Positions 42,079 through 54,205 of a stretch of 64,000 nt of DNA are shown here, in pieces (the stretch's first letter is position 1; the number at the start of each line of letters is the position of its first letter). Source of the stretch: Phlebotomus papatasi (lineage: Eukaryota > Arthropoda > Insecta > Diptera > Psychodidae); the NCBI RefSeq assembly GCF_024763615.1, contig NC_077223.1, positions 69,750,627 to 69,814,626 of the forward strand, given 5' to 3'. The notes under the pieces are model-generated. The model was not told the DNA's origin. It did no database searches and saw only the letters and a list, made by a program, of their open reading frames with translations. Made by a program: the position numbers and the translations under genes.

Positions 42079-43730
42079 CAGTGAGTGTCAATAGTTTGTT
42101 GCCTAATGGATGCTTGAGAAATCAAGTGAAAAAAATGATAGAAAAAAATACTTTTCCAAATTTTTCTTTTTGCAGATGAGTTCCTTGTAATCCGTAGATT
42201 TTATTTATAGTTTTCAAAAAAAATAATTAATTTTATTTCATATCAAAAATAATTGTTTTCCAAAAGTTGGTCATTTTTGAAAAGTCAAAAGTTTGTTGCC
42301 TCATTAAAAAAACTAATTCAAAATGGTGAAAACGTGCAACCAACTTTATGTAAACCGGTTACATTTTGAGCTTATGTCATTTGATAGGCAAATGGTGGAT
42401 TTGTACATTTTTAAGGCTGTCAATGGTAAATATATAGGTGTAAAAGTGATGATAAATAACAAGAAATAATCAGTTTTTTGTTAATTCATAATTTAGGTTA
42501 TAATGGCAAATTACAAAAAGTTGAAAGGTGGGATATTGTCCAGAGATACTGCTGGAAGGAATCGGCGTCGCTTAATTGCCAAATTTTATGGAAATTCGTG
42601 AAAAGTTATACATAAAATGGTCAAATATTATAATTATGAGGCACGAGTACATCTGAAAAACGCTACTGGTAGACCCAGGGTTTCGACTCAGAAAGTCGAT
42701 AACCGCATTCTAGGTATCTCTAATAGTAACCCCATGATGTTTGCTTCAAAAATTCAAAGTTGGCTGGTTACAGAAGGCATACAGGCTTCAAATGCTTCGA
42801 AAATCAAACTCAAAATGAAAGAAAACATAAGAATAGGTACTTGGCTCGCAAGATTCCATTGGTAAGCAAAACCAAACTGCGTAAGAGGTTGTATTTTTAC
42901 GTTTTTAGCATGCTCCAAGTGAATTTACAACCATTTAACCAGATTGGTTTTGTTTACCAATGGAAACCTGCAAACCAAGTAATTATTCTTACCACTTTCA
43001 TTAAATTGCGGTTGGTTTTGAAGCCTGTATGCCTTCTGTAACCAGTCGACTCTGAATTTTTGAAGCAAACATCATGGGGTTACTATCAGAGATAACTAGA
43101 ATGCGGTTATCGACTTTCTGAGTCGAAACCCTGGGTCTACCAGTAGCGTTTTTCAGATGTACTCGTGCCTCATAACTATAATATTTGACTATTTTATGTA
43201 TAACTTTTCATGAATTTCCATAAAATTTGGCAATTAAGCGACGCCGATTCCTTCCAGCAGTATCTCTGGACAATATCCCACCTTTCAACTTTTTGTAATT
43301 TGCCATTATAACCTAAATTATGTATTATCAAAAAACTGATTATTTCTTGTTATTTATCATCACTTTTACACCTATATATTTACCATTGACAGCCTTAAAA
43401 ATGTACAAATCCACCATTTGCCTATCAAATGACATAAGCTCAAAATGTAACCGGTTTACATAAAGTTGGTTGCACGTTTTCACCATTTTGAATTAGTTTT
43501 TTTAATGAGGCAACAAACTTTTGATTTTTCAAAAATGACCAACTTTTGGAAAACAATTATTTTTGATATGAAATAAAATTAATTATTTTTTTTGAAAACT
43601 ATAAATAATATCTACGGATTACAAGGAACTCATCTGCAAAAAGAAAAATTTGGAAAAGTATTTTTTTCTATCATTTTTTTCACTTGATTTCTCAAACATC
43701 CATTAGGCAACAAACTATTGACACTCACTG
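42079..43730. mobile_element. Near-palindromic Tc1-like foldback, 1.65 kb
   Basis: Begins CAGTGAGTGTCAATAGTTTG and ends with its complement, with TA at 42077-42078 and 43731-43732. The right half is an inverted copy of the left half almost to the centre near 42907, including the transposase N-terminal coding part. Each arm encodes MANYKKLKGG, then ATGRPRVSTQKVDNRIL, typical of the Tc1-type paired helix-turn-helix region. The catalytic domain is absent, so it cannot be autonomous. Arms are nearly identical outside the central ~150 bp. Confidence 0.85.
42617..42865 (+). pseudogene. Tc1-like transposase N-terminal fragment, left arm
   Basis: An 82-residue frame with HLKNATGRPRVSTQKVDNRILGISNSNPMMFASKIQSWLVTEG, the GRPR linker and second helix-turn-helix of Tc1/mariner transposases. 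An upstream piece (MANYKKLKGGILSRDTAGRNRRRL, from 42503) is separated by a stop. No DDE/D domain follows because the sequence folds back. The mirror copy lies at about 42990-43205 on the minus strand. Confidence 0.65.
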
Positions 43731-44182
43731 TATTTCAAATGAAAAAGACTTTTTAAACAATTGTTTCAAAATTTTATTTCAAATGATTTTTTTTTCTATC
43801 TAAACATTAAATGACCAGGTATTAAATTGAATTGTGAGAAACTTTTCTGTATAAAATATGCATTTCATTTAAATGTAAAAATGAAATAACTTTGAGTAAA
43901 TATTTGATACGAATGGTTTTTGTCGTTAAATATAAATAACAGTGGTTTTTACATTTACTGCAGTCGTCATAATTTGAAAAATTATTCATTTAAATTAGGG
44001 TGAAAATTAAATTCCTTTCATCATAAATATCAATACGTTTTAAGTGAATAACTACTTATTCTAATCGAATACAATATGTAAAAATAATTACATTTTATTA
44101 TTTAAACTTAAACTTTAGCCAAATGAAACAACATGTCATTTGCAACTAATTTCACATTTTCGTAAAAACCCTCTTTTTCTCA

Positions 44183-44340
44183 TAAGTTCGTAAAACTACA
44201 GCTAGGGGTGCTATAATTAAAAAGAAAACTTTCCAATTTTCTAAGTTAATTAGCTCCGGCTCTATAGCACGGATCGGGCTGAAATTTTGGTAGAGGGAGC
44301 GGATTGAGCTAAAAATTCTTCATGAATCTCTCTTAAACAT
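44183..44340 (-). repeat. Fragment of the ~293-bp unit element
   Basis: The minus strand reads ACCAAAATTTCAGCCCGATC...TTCTTTTTAATTATAGC, then ACCCCTAGCTGTAGTTTTAC. This aligns with 39045-39150 (TAAAATTTCAGCCCGATT...CGCCCCTAGCGGTGGTTTTA). It shows that the family is dispersed. Confidence 0.65.
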
Positions 44341-45275
44341 GCCTAAGAAACTTACTTATGTTATAAAGAATAAGGTAAATACCAATTATTAAAGCATTCT
44401 TATTGATTAGGTTTTTTAAATTTTCATTTTAAAAAAATTGAATGAATTTCGCTCTAAATCATCCAAAAATTTAATATTTGGCTGGCGTACACGCACGAAC
44501 GCAAATGCACGAGGGTCAGTGTATTGTGTTCTTCAAATGACGTGATTTGCATAAAATAAATAATATTACTTTCTATATGCATTGATTATAACAATTAATA
44601 ATTTGAATGAAATTTATATTTATTTAGAATGAAAAACCAATCAAATCTAATACTATTTTTTGAATCAATAGCATAAGTATTTGAAAAAAAGGAAACTACA
44701 TTCAGATCTATGACTGATTCCATCAGTACGGAAAACATTAAAACGAGTCAGTCTTGAAGAAGCCGCTGAGTTGAAAAGTTGTCACACAAATTATTTCCAA
44801 TCTATTTGAAAATGAAAAAAAAACTAAAAAATGGTTACAGTGGATAAGTAAACTTATAAAGTTGCAAAAATCATCAAGTGATCGACAAAGAAATTTGATA
44901 AAGTGTTGGAAATCGTTAGATTGGGTAAGTAAAAAAATGTTTGCCAGAAAAGTATTAACCATATTCGGTAAATTAAATTAAATTTATTTCTTCTTTTAAG
45001 GTGTCTACACATTATAAGAAATTTCTATCAAAAATGAGCTTCAAGAAGTGTTCTTCAAGAAAATTGCCTACACATTGGTGAGAATTTTTGACAAAAAGAT
45101 GGATTCTTGAAGAAAATTTGTCTAATGTGTAGACAAATTTCTTCAAAAATCATATCCAATTGAAAGAAATTTCCATCAAGAATTTTTGAAAGAAATTATC
45201 GGCTACACATTGGAATAAAATTCATCAAAGTCATTCTTGACAGAATTCTTGAAGGAAACCATCACGACTCAAGAT

Positions 45276-46075
45276 TGTTTTTCACGAAAATTTGTTATTT
45301 TCTGCTGGAAAAAGTGAGAAAAGCGTTTGGTGAAGTTCCTTGGGATAGTATTTAGTGAATTTGTGAAGAAAATCTTCTAAATATGCAAGGGAATAGTGTT
45401 TTTCTGGAGATTTCGTTCCTGGTGGAATCCAACCCAGCCTTTGAAGGAACATTTCCTGTGATTTTCCTCCAGAAATTGCCGGAAGTTAATCCATCTGTGT
45501 ATTCTTGAGGTGTTCCACAGTACAGTGGCCTCGTACTCCATGGATTGCAAGATGGATGGAAAGGAGAAAATTTACGGGCACTTTGGAATCTCTGCCTTGG
45601 TTACCAATCAAAACAAGAGCTAACCAGAGCCACCGAGGAGATCTCAATGCAAACGAGAGCTGTCCGGAGCTACCAGAAGCCATCACTTGAACCCCCAGAA
45701 GAATATCAGAATGATCTTTTATATCATTCACTTTCTCAACCACTAGGAACTCTGTGGGATTGCTTCCTTTCGAGAACATCAGAACTGGATAGCCACATGC
45801 CTTCAATTCCTCATGTCAATGGAACATGGAACCCAGTAAATAAATCAGTAGTGGAATTATTTTGGAACATCCATGGAATTTTCACAGGAATATTCTTCTA
45901 TTATATTAATTTAAAAAAAACTACATTTTTTACATAATAGAGATCCTTTATGTAATTTTTTTTTTATTTATTAAGGGGTCCATCTGGAAGATGATTGCCC
46001 CGCCTTTATGTAATTTCTAATGATTATTTATTAAAAATTCCTACTTTTAATAACATAATGCAATGTAAAGGACTT
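45276..46075 (+). repeat. Inverted repeat arm, left
   Basis: Pairs with 49994-50800. It includes GTGAGAAAAGCGTTTGGTG, CCTTTGAAGGAACATTTCC and CCATCTGGAAGATGATTGCC. Near identity over ~800 bp implies recent duplication or gene conversion. Confidence 0.85.
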
Positions 46076-47891
46076 TTAATTTAGAAGATTACGTGGATTT
46101 TTAAATATTTAGGTTTGCTTATTTTTAGTAGTAGAAAATATATCTGATGTGGGGATGTTATAATAGGAGTATAATACAAGCGGTTTAAAATAAATGAACT
46201 AAAAAAAATCTAGTATAACATCGACCACTCAGAATATAATCCGACTATCTCGATTTTTTGCAAAATTCGTTTTTTTTCGCTTTTCGGATACTCCGTGAAA
46301 CCCTCTACCTTCCCTGTGAATATTATACCTGAATATAAATTATTTCCAAATTTATAGCGCTTTTTCTAAAAAAGCAAAATCTCACTCATTTTTCAATTCA
46401 GTCAGGATAAGAGCCGCATAATTCGACCGTGTGACGTCATCATTTTGCATGTCAAAAGTATTCCGGCTGATTTCACGAGATAAGCTATTATTTGGCTGCA
46501 AATATGTATAGTTTTCAATTTGGTAATATCTAGTTAATAACCAGTATTGTTAATAATAATTAATAACTCTTCTATAAAATTAAAAAAAATGGATCAAAAA
46601 CTAAAAATTGGATATTGAATACGAAATAGGCGTAAAGTGCTAGTATTTTTAATATGGAGTTTGACAGCTGTAATGGACATTTGAATGGCTTATATTTTAT
46701 AAAGATCAAAGAAAATTTCACGGTTTAATCCAGAATATAAATTTTGCGAATATTGCAATTATTTATGAAATATTACTGATATCTTGATAGTTTTTTGAGG
46801 TTCTCTAGTATTACAAGTGTTGCAAAACCTGGATAAAAGCAATAAAATGCTAATTTATTATGCATCAAACTTCTCTTTGGCGCGAGAGCACATAACCTAT
46901 TAACTTTTAAGAGGTTTTGTTGCTTGATAATTGGTTAGAAATAATAATAAGAAATATGTGAAAAAGTGAAAATAATAAAAACTAAATAATATAAGACATA
47001 GGGGGTGTGGTTACCCGTCCTACTTCACTGAAACACTACCTCTTGTTTCGATAATTATATCTTTTTATTAATCAATTTTCACATGAAAGTTTTCTACATT
47101 TTGTTTCGGATAATTAGCCGTCATTCCACACTTCACTTCTTCTTCTTCTTCTTCCCCTTCCAGTTCCCCATCCTAGACACACACCAACTGATCGACATTT
47201 TCCCATCACTACAGTTCCCACAGGGTAAATTCTGTAATTGCCGTGGAATTTTCACGCTTGCGTTTGATACCTGTCAATGCCAATCGACATATCACATTTG
47301 TTCGATTCGAAAATTGAATGAATTGATTTGTTCACACTTTAAAACCCAAATTGACATTTTACTTTAATTTTAAGTGATAACACTAATGTATAGAGAATTT
47401 AATGACCTTTCGTTTAGTAGAAAAAAATAGTTGATAACTTTTTTATTATGTTAAAAATTGAAAAAAAAACTAAAAAATGGGCGTAAAATACCAAATTGGC
47501 GTAAAATGCTACCTTTTTATACGTAGTTGGCATCCGAAATGGACATTTGAATGGCTTATACTATATAACCTAAAAAATGTTAATATTTTTGAGTTTTGTC
47601 ACGATTCGAAAAAATCGTAAAAAATACGTGAAAATAATAAAATAATTATTAAAAATTAAATAATATAAGACCAAGAATTGATGTAGAATGGTAATGTAAA
47701 AAAAAGGTGAAAATTCACTTTTCGCTTTGTTTTACTTTTTCTTTTCTTTTTAAACTATATATGAGAATTTTAAAATTTTACATGATAATATATAGATATA
47801 AGTTCTAAGATTCTTTCCAAATTGTTAGGAAAAAGGAAATTAAATATGTAAACAAATGCAGTAGAGTCTCACTATAAGCCATCGCTCTATA

Positions 47892-48430
47892 TCCCACCCG
47901 GCAAATTCTGCAGAATTCTGCAGAAATTCGTCAGATTTGAATTACTAACTGCCGAAAAATCAGCAGAATTTCTGCAGAATTTTGTTCTAAGGTGGATCCG
48001 ATCGTTGTATGAAAATTCTGCAGAATTTTCTGCAGAATTTCTATAGAAAATTTTAAAATTATCGGCAGAATTTCTTTAAAGTATTTAGATGATTTCTACA
48101 TTTCTTCTACCCTTTCTAATGTTTCTAAACATTATTTTAACTACATAAAAATATGTATTTCAATTTATTTAAAATTCAATTTTTATTCAACAATTTTACG
48201 TGAATACTCTCTTTTTTCGCAATATTATTATAATGTTATAATACAATATTATTAAATCAGCCATAATAGAAAATACGAAGGGGAAGGAAATGGTTAGAAA
48301 ACACGAAAGAAATTCGCGATGCTCACGAAGTCGCACGACTATCCCGAAGCCACACGAAGTATCCGATTGAATGACAAGAAACGTTAAAATTTCAAAAGTG
48401 CAGAATTGCAGATCGAAGTTTTGCTGGGAT
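47892..48430. mobile_element. 539-bp insertion rich in TTCTGCAGAATT
   Basis: Starts TCCCACCCGGCAAATTCTGC and ends TTTTGCTGGGAT, flanked by ATA on both sides (47889-47891, 48431-48433); the paralogue at 3.6 kb shows one ATA there. The left part repeats the palindrome TTCTGCAGAA at least five times. Class unknown. Confidence 0.6.
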
Positions 48431-48514
48431 ATAGTCCACAATTTATCGACCGTTGATTTCAAAACACGGATTTTAAGTTAGGTTATGTTTTTTAGTACGC
48501 GACAAGCATAATTA

Positions 48515-48844
48515 CAGTAGAGTCTCTCAAATCTGAATCTCTCAAATTCGAACGCCGGTTGGATTTAAAATGTCAATTGTAGGGTTATGTTAAAAAATTC
48601 GTATTGTGGATGATTAAAAATCATATCTCTGTGCTGTTTTCTGAATATTTATACACATTATGTGCGAATAAAATGAAAAGGAAGTATGTTACCAACTAAC
48701 ACTTGTGAGAAATTACGGGAATTTGATTCAAAGTGCTATTTAATCTCACATAAATTCAGTTAGTTTTAAAAATATCGTTCGAATTTGAGAGGTGAGAAAT
48801 GTCAAAAATACCCCCCAATCGTTCTAATTTGAGAGACTCTACTG
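48515..48844. mobile_element. MITE with CAGTAGAGTCTCTCAAAT ends
   Basis: CAGTAGAGTCTCTCAAAT and ATTTGAGAGACTCTACTG are perfect 18-bp inverted repeats between TA at 48513-48514 and 48845-48846. The first 12 bases equal the host element's own terminus. Confidence 0.85.
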
Positions 48845-49993
48845 TATTTTAATATTTTTGGCAAACTTTATTGAGTAGTTGTGATAATTGTGATCCACAA
48901 TGAAGAAAGTAAGGACAAGTACCACAATCGCAAAGAAAGTGGAAGCCGTTGAGCAATTTAAATACTAAAAGTCGTTGATAATTTTAAAAAATTACATGGA
49001 CTATAGTGCGACTCAAGTGTCAAATCTGAAACCAAATATGGACTATAGCGAGACTCTACTGTAGTATAAGGAAATTCAACAGAAGTTGCCTTTCTGCTAC
49101 GAAAATCTGTAAAAATTCACTTTGGCATTTGTTGTCAATTTTCACAAAATTTATATAAAAATGATGAGAAAAATGGGAAAATATTTATTGATAAAGTAAT
49201 TTATGAGTCCTAGAACTGCTGTGAAGTTTTACGAAACGAAAAATATTGAAAAATTGCTTTTCTATGGAGAATAACTGCTCTAGCATTTTATGCCAGTTTG
49301 GTGTTTTACGTGATTTTTTGGCTCGGGTTTTAAAGTGTTAAAATGTCTTGAAAAAATTACTTAGAACAATCAATATACATAGATAGTGATGCGTATGGGG
49401 AATGATATCGAAACAATTTTGACAAGTGATGCGTGACCAGCCGGGTCGCTTGGCAGCGTGGGAAACTCGAGTTGTTCGGGTCTTATCCTGAGCTTTTGAT
49501 ATGACAGCTCAGGAAAAATATATGTTACAACTCGGAAAATATTGTAATAGTTATTAAAATACACATTATTTTGTGAAAATTTTATGGAATTAAGATAACT
49601 TTTATTGAATCCTTTCGTTTGATGTACAATATTAGGAAAGTGAAGTTAAATTAATTGATTTATTAGCAAATGCAAATCTCAGCTTTAAATCGCTCTCCTG
49701 TAAAGTTGGCCATTCACGAATTAGTCAGGTCTTATTCTGGGTGGTCGATATGTTAAGAGCAGTTTCCCAAAAATTAAATAAAATTTATTTCAATTTTAAT
49801 TTCGCATTAAAATTCAAATAAGAGACAGCCTTTGAAATTTATTGTCTTTTTTGATCAGTAAAAAGTTTCATTCAAGTTTTTAACGCTTGTGGAAAGGATT
49901 TTATCAATATCAGGAGGATTTTTTTTATGAGATCTTAAGAGTATTTTCCAAAAATTACACTTTAAGACTCCCAAAAAATCTAGTTTTGAATCT

Positions 49994-50800
49994 AGTCCTT
50001 TACATTGCATTATGTTATTAAAAGTAGGAATTTTTAATAAATAATCATTAGAAATTACATAAAGGCGGGGCAATCATCTTCCAGATGGACCCCTTAATAA
50101 ATAAAAAAAAAATACATAAAGGATCTCTATTATGTAAAAAATGTAGTTTTTTTTAAATTAATATAATAGAAGAATATTCCTGTGAAAATTCCATGGATGT
50201 TCCAAAATAATTCCACTACTGATTTATTTACTGGGTTCCATGTTCCATTGACATGAGGAATTGAAGGCATGTAGCTATCCGGCTATCCAGTTCTGATGTT
50301 CTCGAAAGGAAGCAATCCCACAGAGTTCCTAGTGGTTGAGAAAGTGAATGATATAAAAGATCATTCTGATATTCTTCTGGGGGTTCAAGTGATGGCTTCT
50401 GGTAGCTCCGGACAGCTCTCGTTTGCATTGAGATCTCCTCGGTGGCTCTGGTTAGCTCTTGTTTTGATTGGTAACCAAGGCAGAGATTCCAAAGTGCCCG
50501 TAAATTTTCTCCTTTCCATCCATCTTGCAATCCATGGAGTACGAGGCCACTGTACTGTGGAACACCTCAAGAATACACAGATGGATTAACTTCCGGCAAT
50601 TTCTGGAGGAAAATCACAGGAAATGTTCCTTCAAAGGCTGGGTTGGATTCCACCAGGAACGACATCTCCAGAAAAACACTATTCCCTTGCATATTTAGAA
50701 GATTTTCTTCACAAATTCACTAAATACTATCCCAAGGAACTTCACCAAACGCTTTTCTCACTTTTTCCAGTAGTGAAACAACAAATTTTCGTGAAAAACA
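49994..50800 (-). repeat. Inverted repeat arm, right
   Basis: Reverse-complement copy of 45276-46075. It has an extra 8 bp (GGATAGCC-type duplication) beside CTATCCGGCTATCCAG near 50275. Confidence 0.85.
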
Positions 50801-52891
50801 GTCAGAAGAGGTAGAGACTTGGAAATGATGGCAATCTGTCAAAAAAATTTTTGATGGAAAATAAAAAACCCAATGTGGAGGCATTTTTCTTCAAAAATTC
50901 CTTCAAAAATATGAATTTTTCTTTAAAAAATTCTTGAAATAATTCTTGATGAAATCAGCTCCAATGTGTAGACACCTTTAAGCTAAAATGGAATGTCAAA
51001 CTTTTTATTATTTTATTTAAATTTAAAATTCGTCGTAAGATTTTTTTATTATTTAATACTTTACTAACGATTTGTAATTTTCAATATTTTTCAAGTTCAA
51101 TCGATCATCCTGATTGCAAGTCATTGTTGATTGGAAACGTCCGTGAGCAGAAGCTGGAAAATTATCACCATATCTGTTTTATCGAACTACTTTTCTTCAA
51201 AAATTCCATCTAGGAGAGACCTAAATAGTATCAAGGTAAGAAAATTGATTTTTTTTGTAATGCAATAAGAATTACATAATTTGTGAAAGTTAGCATTGAT
51301 CTTTACAAAGAAATATTGGACCTCGCATAATTTTTTTATTATAAAAATGTTAATTATATCAACTTATTTATGTTGAATATGTATTTTCAATTATCGCTTT
51401 GGAAAATATCATACTGGAAAAGTTTTTAATTTCATTTTTATTTTTATTCTTTCTTTTATCAATCGTGGTAACCGTTGAACCGTTCACTGGGAAAAGGACA
51501 ATCATTGTCTTTTCCATGGAATTGGAAAAGTGATTCGCAGATAGCAGCAGAACTCAGAGCAAACAGTAAAGGACGTAAATCTGCAAAACACAACTTAGAA
51601 AAGTGAGCGCTGTAATAAAAGTAGACGAGGAGCACTACCACTGATCAAGTAAGTTACATTGAATTATTAAAAATTATTAACCGCCATTGGTGAAAAATAA
51701 ATACTGTAGCCCTACAATTATTACCTGGAATTATAATTATTACCAGAATAAAAAACGAAATTCTACTAAAGTTTTGAGAAAACAAGATTCTATAATCAAA
51801 ATTAATTTTTTATGATTAACATAAAAGGACATCATATTATACGTATAAGTTTTTTCGAGACTTATTGTTGGGTTCTTTTAAAGATTATGGGATAGGACAA
51901 TAATTATTTCCACCACTCTATTTTCAATAGTTATTTCCGCTATTTCAATAGATACCATATAGATTCAGATTTTTAATTCCATTTAATTTTATTTTCTGTC
52001 TTTCAGATTTCATTATGTCATCGTTTATCTTTACTGGGCAAAAGACAATCAGTCTTTTGAAGTATCTTATTTCTTCTGAAACTGGTAAACACTATTGGGA
52101 GAAAGCAGAAGAGCATACATCCAAAAGCTGAGAAGAAGACTTCACGAAACTACTAGAAAGTCGTGCAACACCCCATAGAAATTAATGTAATACAATTTTA
52201 TTGTGAATACACATTATTTATGTCAAATAAATTTATTTTTGAAATCATAGCAAGAGTTTTTTAAATATACCCTGGTACTGTTATATCTACCCGAGGATAT
52301 TATTTGAATTAATGTGGACGAATATCAAAGCAAACATATTTGCCATTGAATCTATGGTAAAGAACATTTAAATATACCAAGGAAATTTTTAATTTTACCC
52401 ATTGTGTATTTAAATTAATGGTAACTCGTAGTTAAAACAAATATTTCTACTATTGAAACTATGGTAGTGTTACCCAGAAATTTTTGATTCTACCCATGAA
52501 AGTGTTTAAAATCCACTTTAGAAATAAAGTGCAAATGTATTTGATTTAAAAGACATGTTTTCTTTTCAAATACAGTGCCATTCAAAATAAATACAAATAT
52601 ATTTGTTGTGGCTATGATTACTGCCTTTCAGATCAAATGTAAAAATATTTGAAGTAAACGTCGTCTGTATTCAAATCAAATAAAACATTAGAAACAAATG
52701 TATTCTACCATTGGGGCCAAAATACCCATAATTTCATTTGATTTTACCCAGAAAAACATTAATACTACCCATAAAATTTTTCTCGGTGTAAAGAAACGAT
52801 CGAGGCGATAGTAAAATTGTTAGGTTATAGTAAGGTTTGTTAGGCGATAGTAAAAAAACAGAAAGTCTAACTGCGAATTTCATATGCTAAA

Positions 52892-53275
52892 GCGGTCTCC
52901 GACTTAAGTTTAGCACACTTCTCGAAGGTTTCAAAATGTTAATTAGCAAGCAATTTAATTAGTTTTTCAGAATTTAATGGACTATTTATCCTTAATATCT
53001 TACCCCTCATACCGCTCCTACCTTAAGTAAAAATTTGCCAAAAAAATAATTACTGATAAGCCGTAAGGAGGCTTAATGTAATTGTAATCAAAATAATGAT
53101 CCGATTACATTTCTATCAGTCTCTGACTAATCCCTCTCTCGACTTAAACCGAGAAACAGCTTAATGAGTAGGAAATTGATGAGAATTTAGTCAAATCAAT
53201 ATTTTCATTATAATCACGTTACGCTTTCTCTCGGATTAAGTCGTAGGTGTGTCTAGGGCATTAGGTCTGAAGCCC
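52892..53275. mobile_element. MITE family M, copy 3 (diverged)
   Basis: AGCGGTCTCCGACTTAAG, CTCGAAGGTTTCAAAATG and TTAGGTCTGAAGCCC correspond to blocks of 4621-4812 and 60391-60599. Ends approximate. Confidence 0.45.
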
Positions 53276-54205
53276 GTATAACATTATTTTTATGAGACCT
53301 TTGTTTCAAGCCACTTTGTGGCAAAATTTGTATTTCCTTGGTGTCACATTCGTCATTCTCCTCATTTCTATTGAATTACTAAAGTTTCTATAATTCTGTG
53401 GAATAATTTCAATAGACCGGATGCCATTCCATTGGTTAGAGATAATTTAAAAGTAAAATACATACATATGCTCATTTAAGAGAAACATGCAAGCGCGAAA
53501 CTGACAATAAATTAATTTTACCCTCATATTTTACTATTTGCTACCAAAATGCAACTTATATAAGATCAATTTCATGCACAACAACATTAAATTTTACATG
53601 AGTATTTCCTTTTGTTATACCTCTGATAAACTTTTAGTCACTTTCCGAAACAATTACAAATTTTACTTCAGAGCGACTTCAATGAAAATTACTCTGATGA
53701 ATTCGCTTTTGCAGCACAAATTGCAGAAAGTTCTCACGGTAAAAGTTCTAAAAGTCTGCTAAAACTAATTTAAATTTAATTTTAATATATGTATACCACT
53801 GAAACAAATATTATGTGTCATTTCGCAGGTTTGCTCAAAGTCCCAGATGAAACTTTTGAAATCAACAGTGACACAGCTTAAAATATAAATGGTGATTGAT
53901 TTGTATTGAGAGTTGCCAAAATGGCATAATTTATCAACTTCAAACCAATAAATTAGAATTTATATTGGGGAAATTTTCATTTGTCGAGGGATAATTATTT
54001 AGTAGAATTTGTCTAAAAGATCATTATTACATATTATAATAAGAAAACGTTAAATTACTAAAATATCAAGTGTTAAGTCTTGGTACGGCATATGAATTTC
54101 AAATTATTACTATTACCCACATTAAAACATTTCTCTACAAAGTTTGAGTTGATCTGACAAAGTCATTGGTTCTTTCTTGGAGCACAGAAGATAATATTGA
54201 GAAGA
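53276..54205. other. Unassigned intergenic DNA
   Basis: AT-rich with short incidental open frames. No repeat partner in the window or coding signal was recognised. Confidence 0.4.

Larger units (their letters stand above)
47859..49061. mobile_element. pogo-like MITE copy 2 with two nested insertions
   Basis: Ends CAGTAGAGTCTCACTATA and TATAGCGAGACTCTACTG; TA follows on the right, TG precedes on the left. The parts align with the reverse complement of 3306-3634, interrupted at 47892-48430 and 48515-48844. On the plus strand near 48900 it carries MKKVRTSTTIAKKVEAVEQF then a stop, the same transposase start as copy 1. Confidence 0.8.
45000..50977. mobile_element. 6-kb element with 0.8-kb inverted arms, TTAA flanks
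   Basis: Outer ends GGTGTCTACACATT and AATGTGTAGACACC are inverted next to TTAA at 44996-44999 and 50978-50981 (one extra T on the right). Inner arms 45276-46075 and 49994-50800 are nearly identical inverted copies that differ mainly by an 8-bp duplication near 50275. The outer 250 bp is looser and repeats CTACACATTGG words. The 3.9-kb centre holds AT-rich DNA and the pogo-like nest at 47859-49061. Each arm holds an open frame of ~100 codons of no recognised family. Confidence 0.75.
41640..52788. mobile_element. 11.1-kb TIR element, host for nested insertions
   Basis: CACCGAGAAAAAT at the left and ATTTTTCTCGGTG at the right are perfect inverted 13-mers between TA at 41638-41639 and 52789-52790. 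Nested inside are 42079-43730 and 45000-50977; removing them leaves about 3.5 kb. The remaining ends are rich in AAATATTTG/CAAATATTT words. Exon-like pieces with splice-like borders occur at about 51110-51235, 51470-51610 and 52010-52130, with AATAAA near 52228, and may be its decayed gene. Termini match the class of 2664-2917 and 3731-4450. Confidence 0.65.

Noticed and set aside
45486..45937. Open frames repeated at 50228-50589
   Set aside because: They recur only because the arms are inverted copies; both strands are open, no domain is recognisable and no splice or start context supports either strand.
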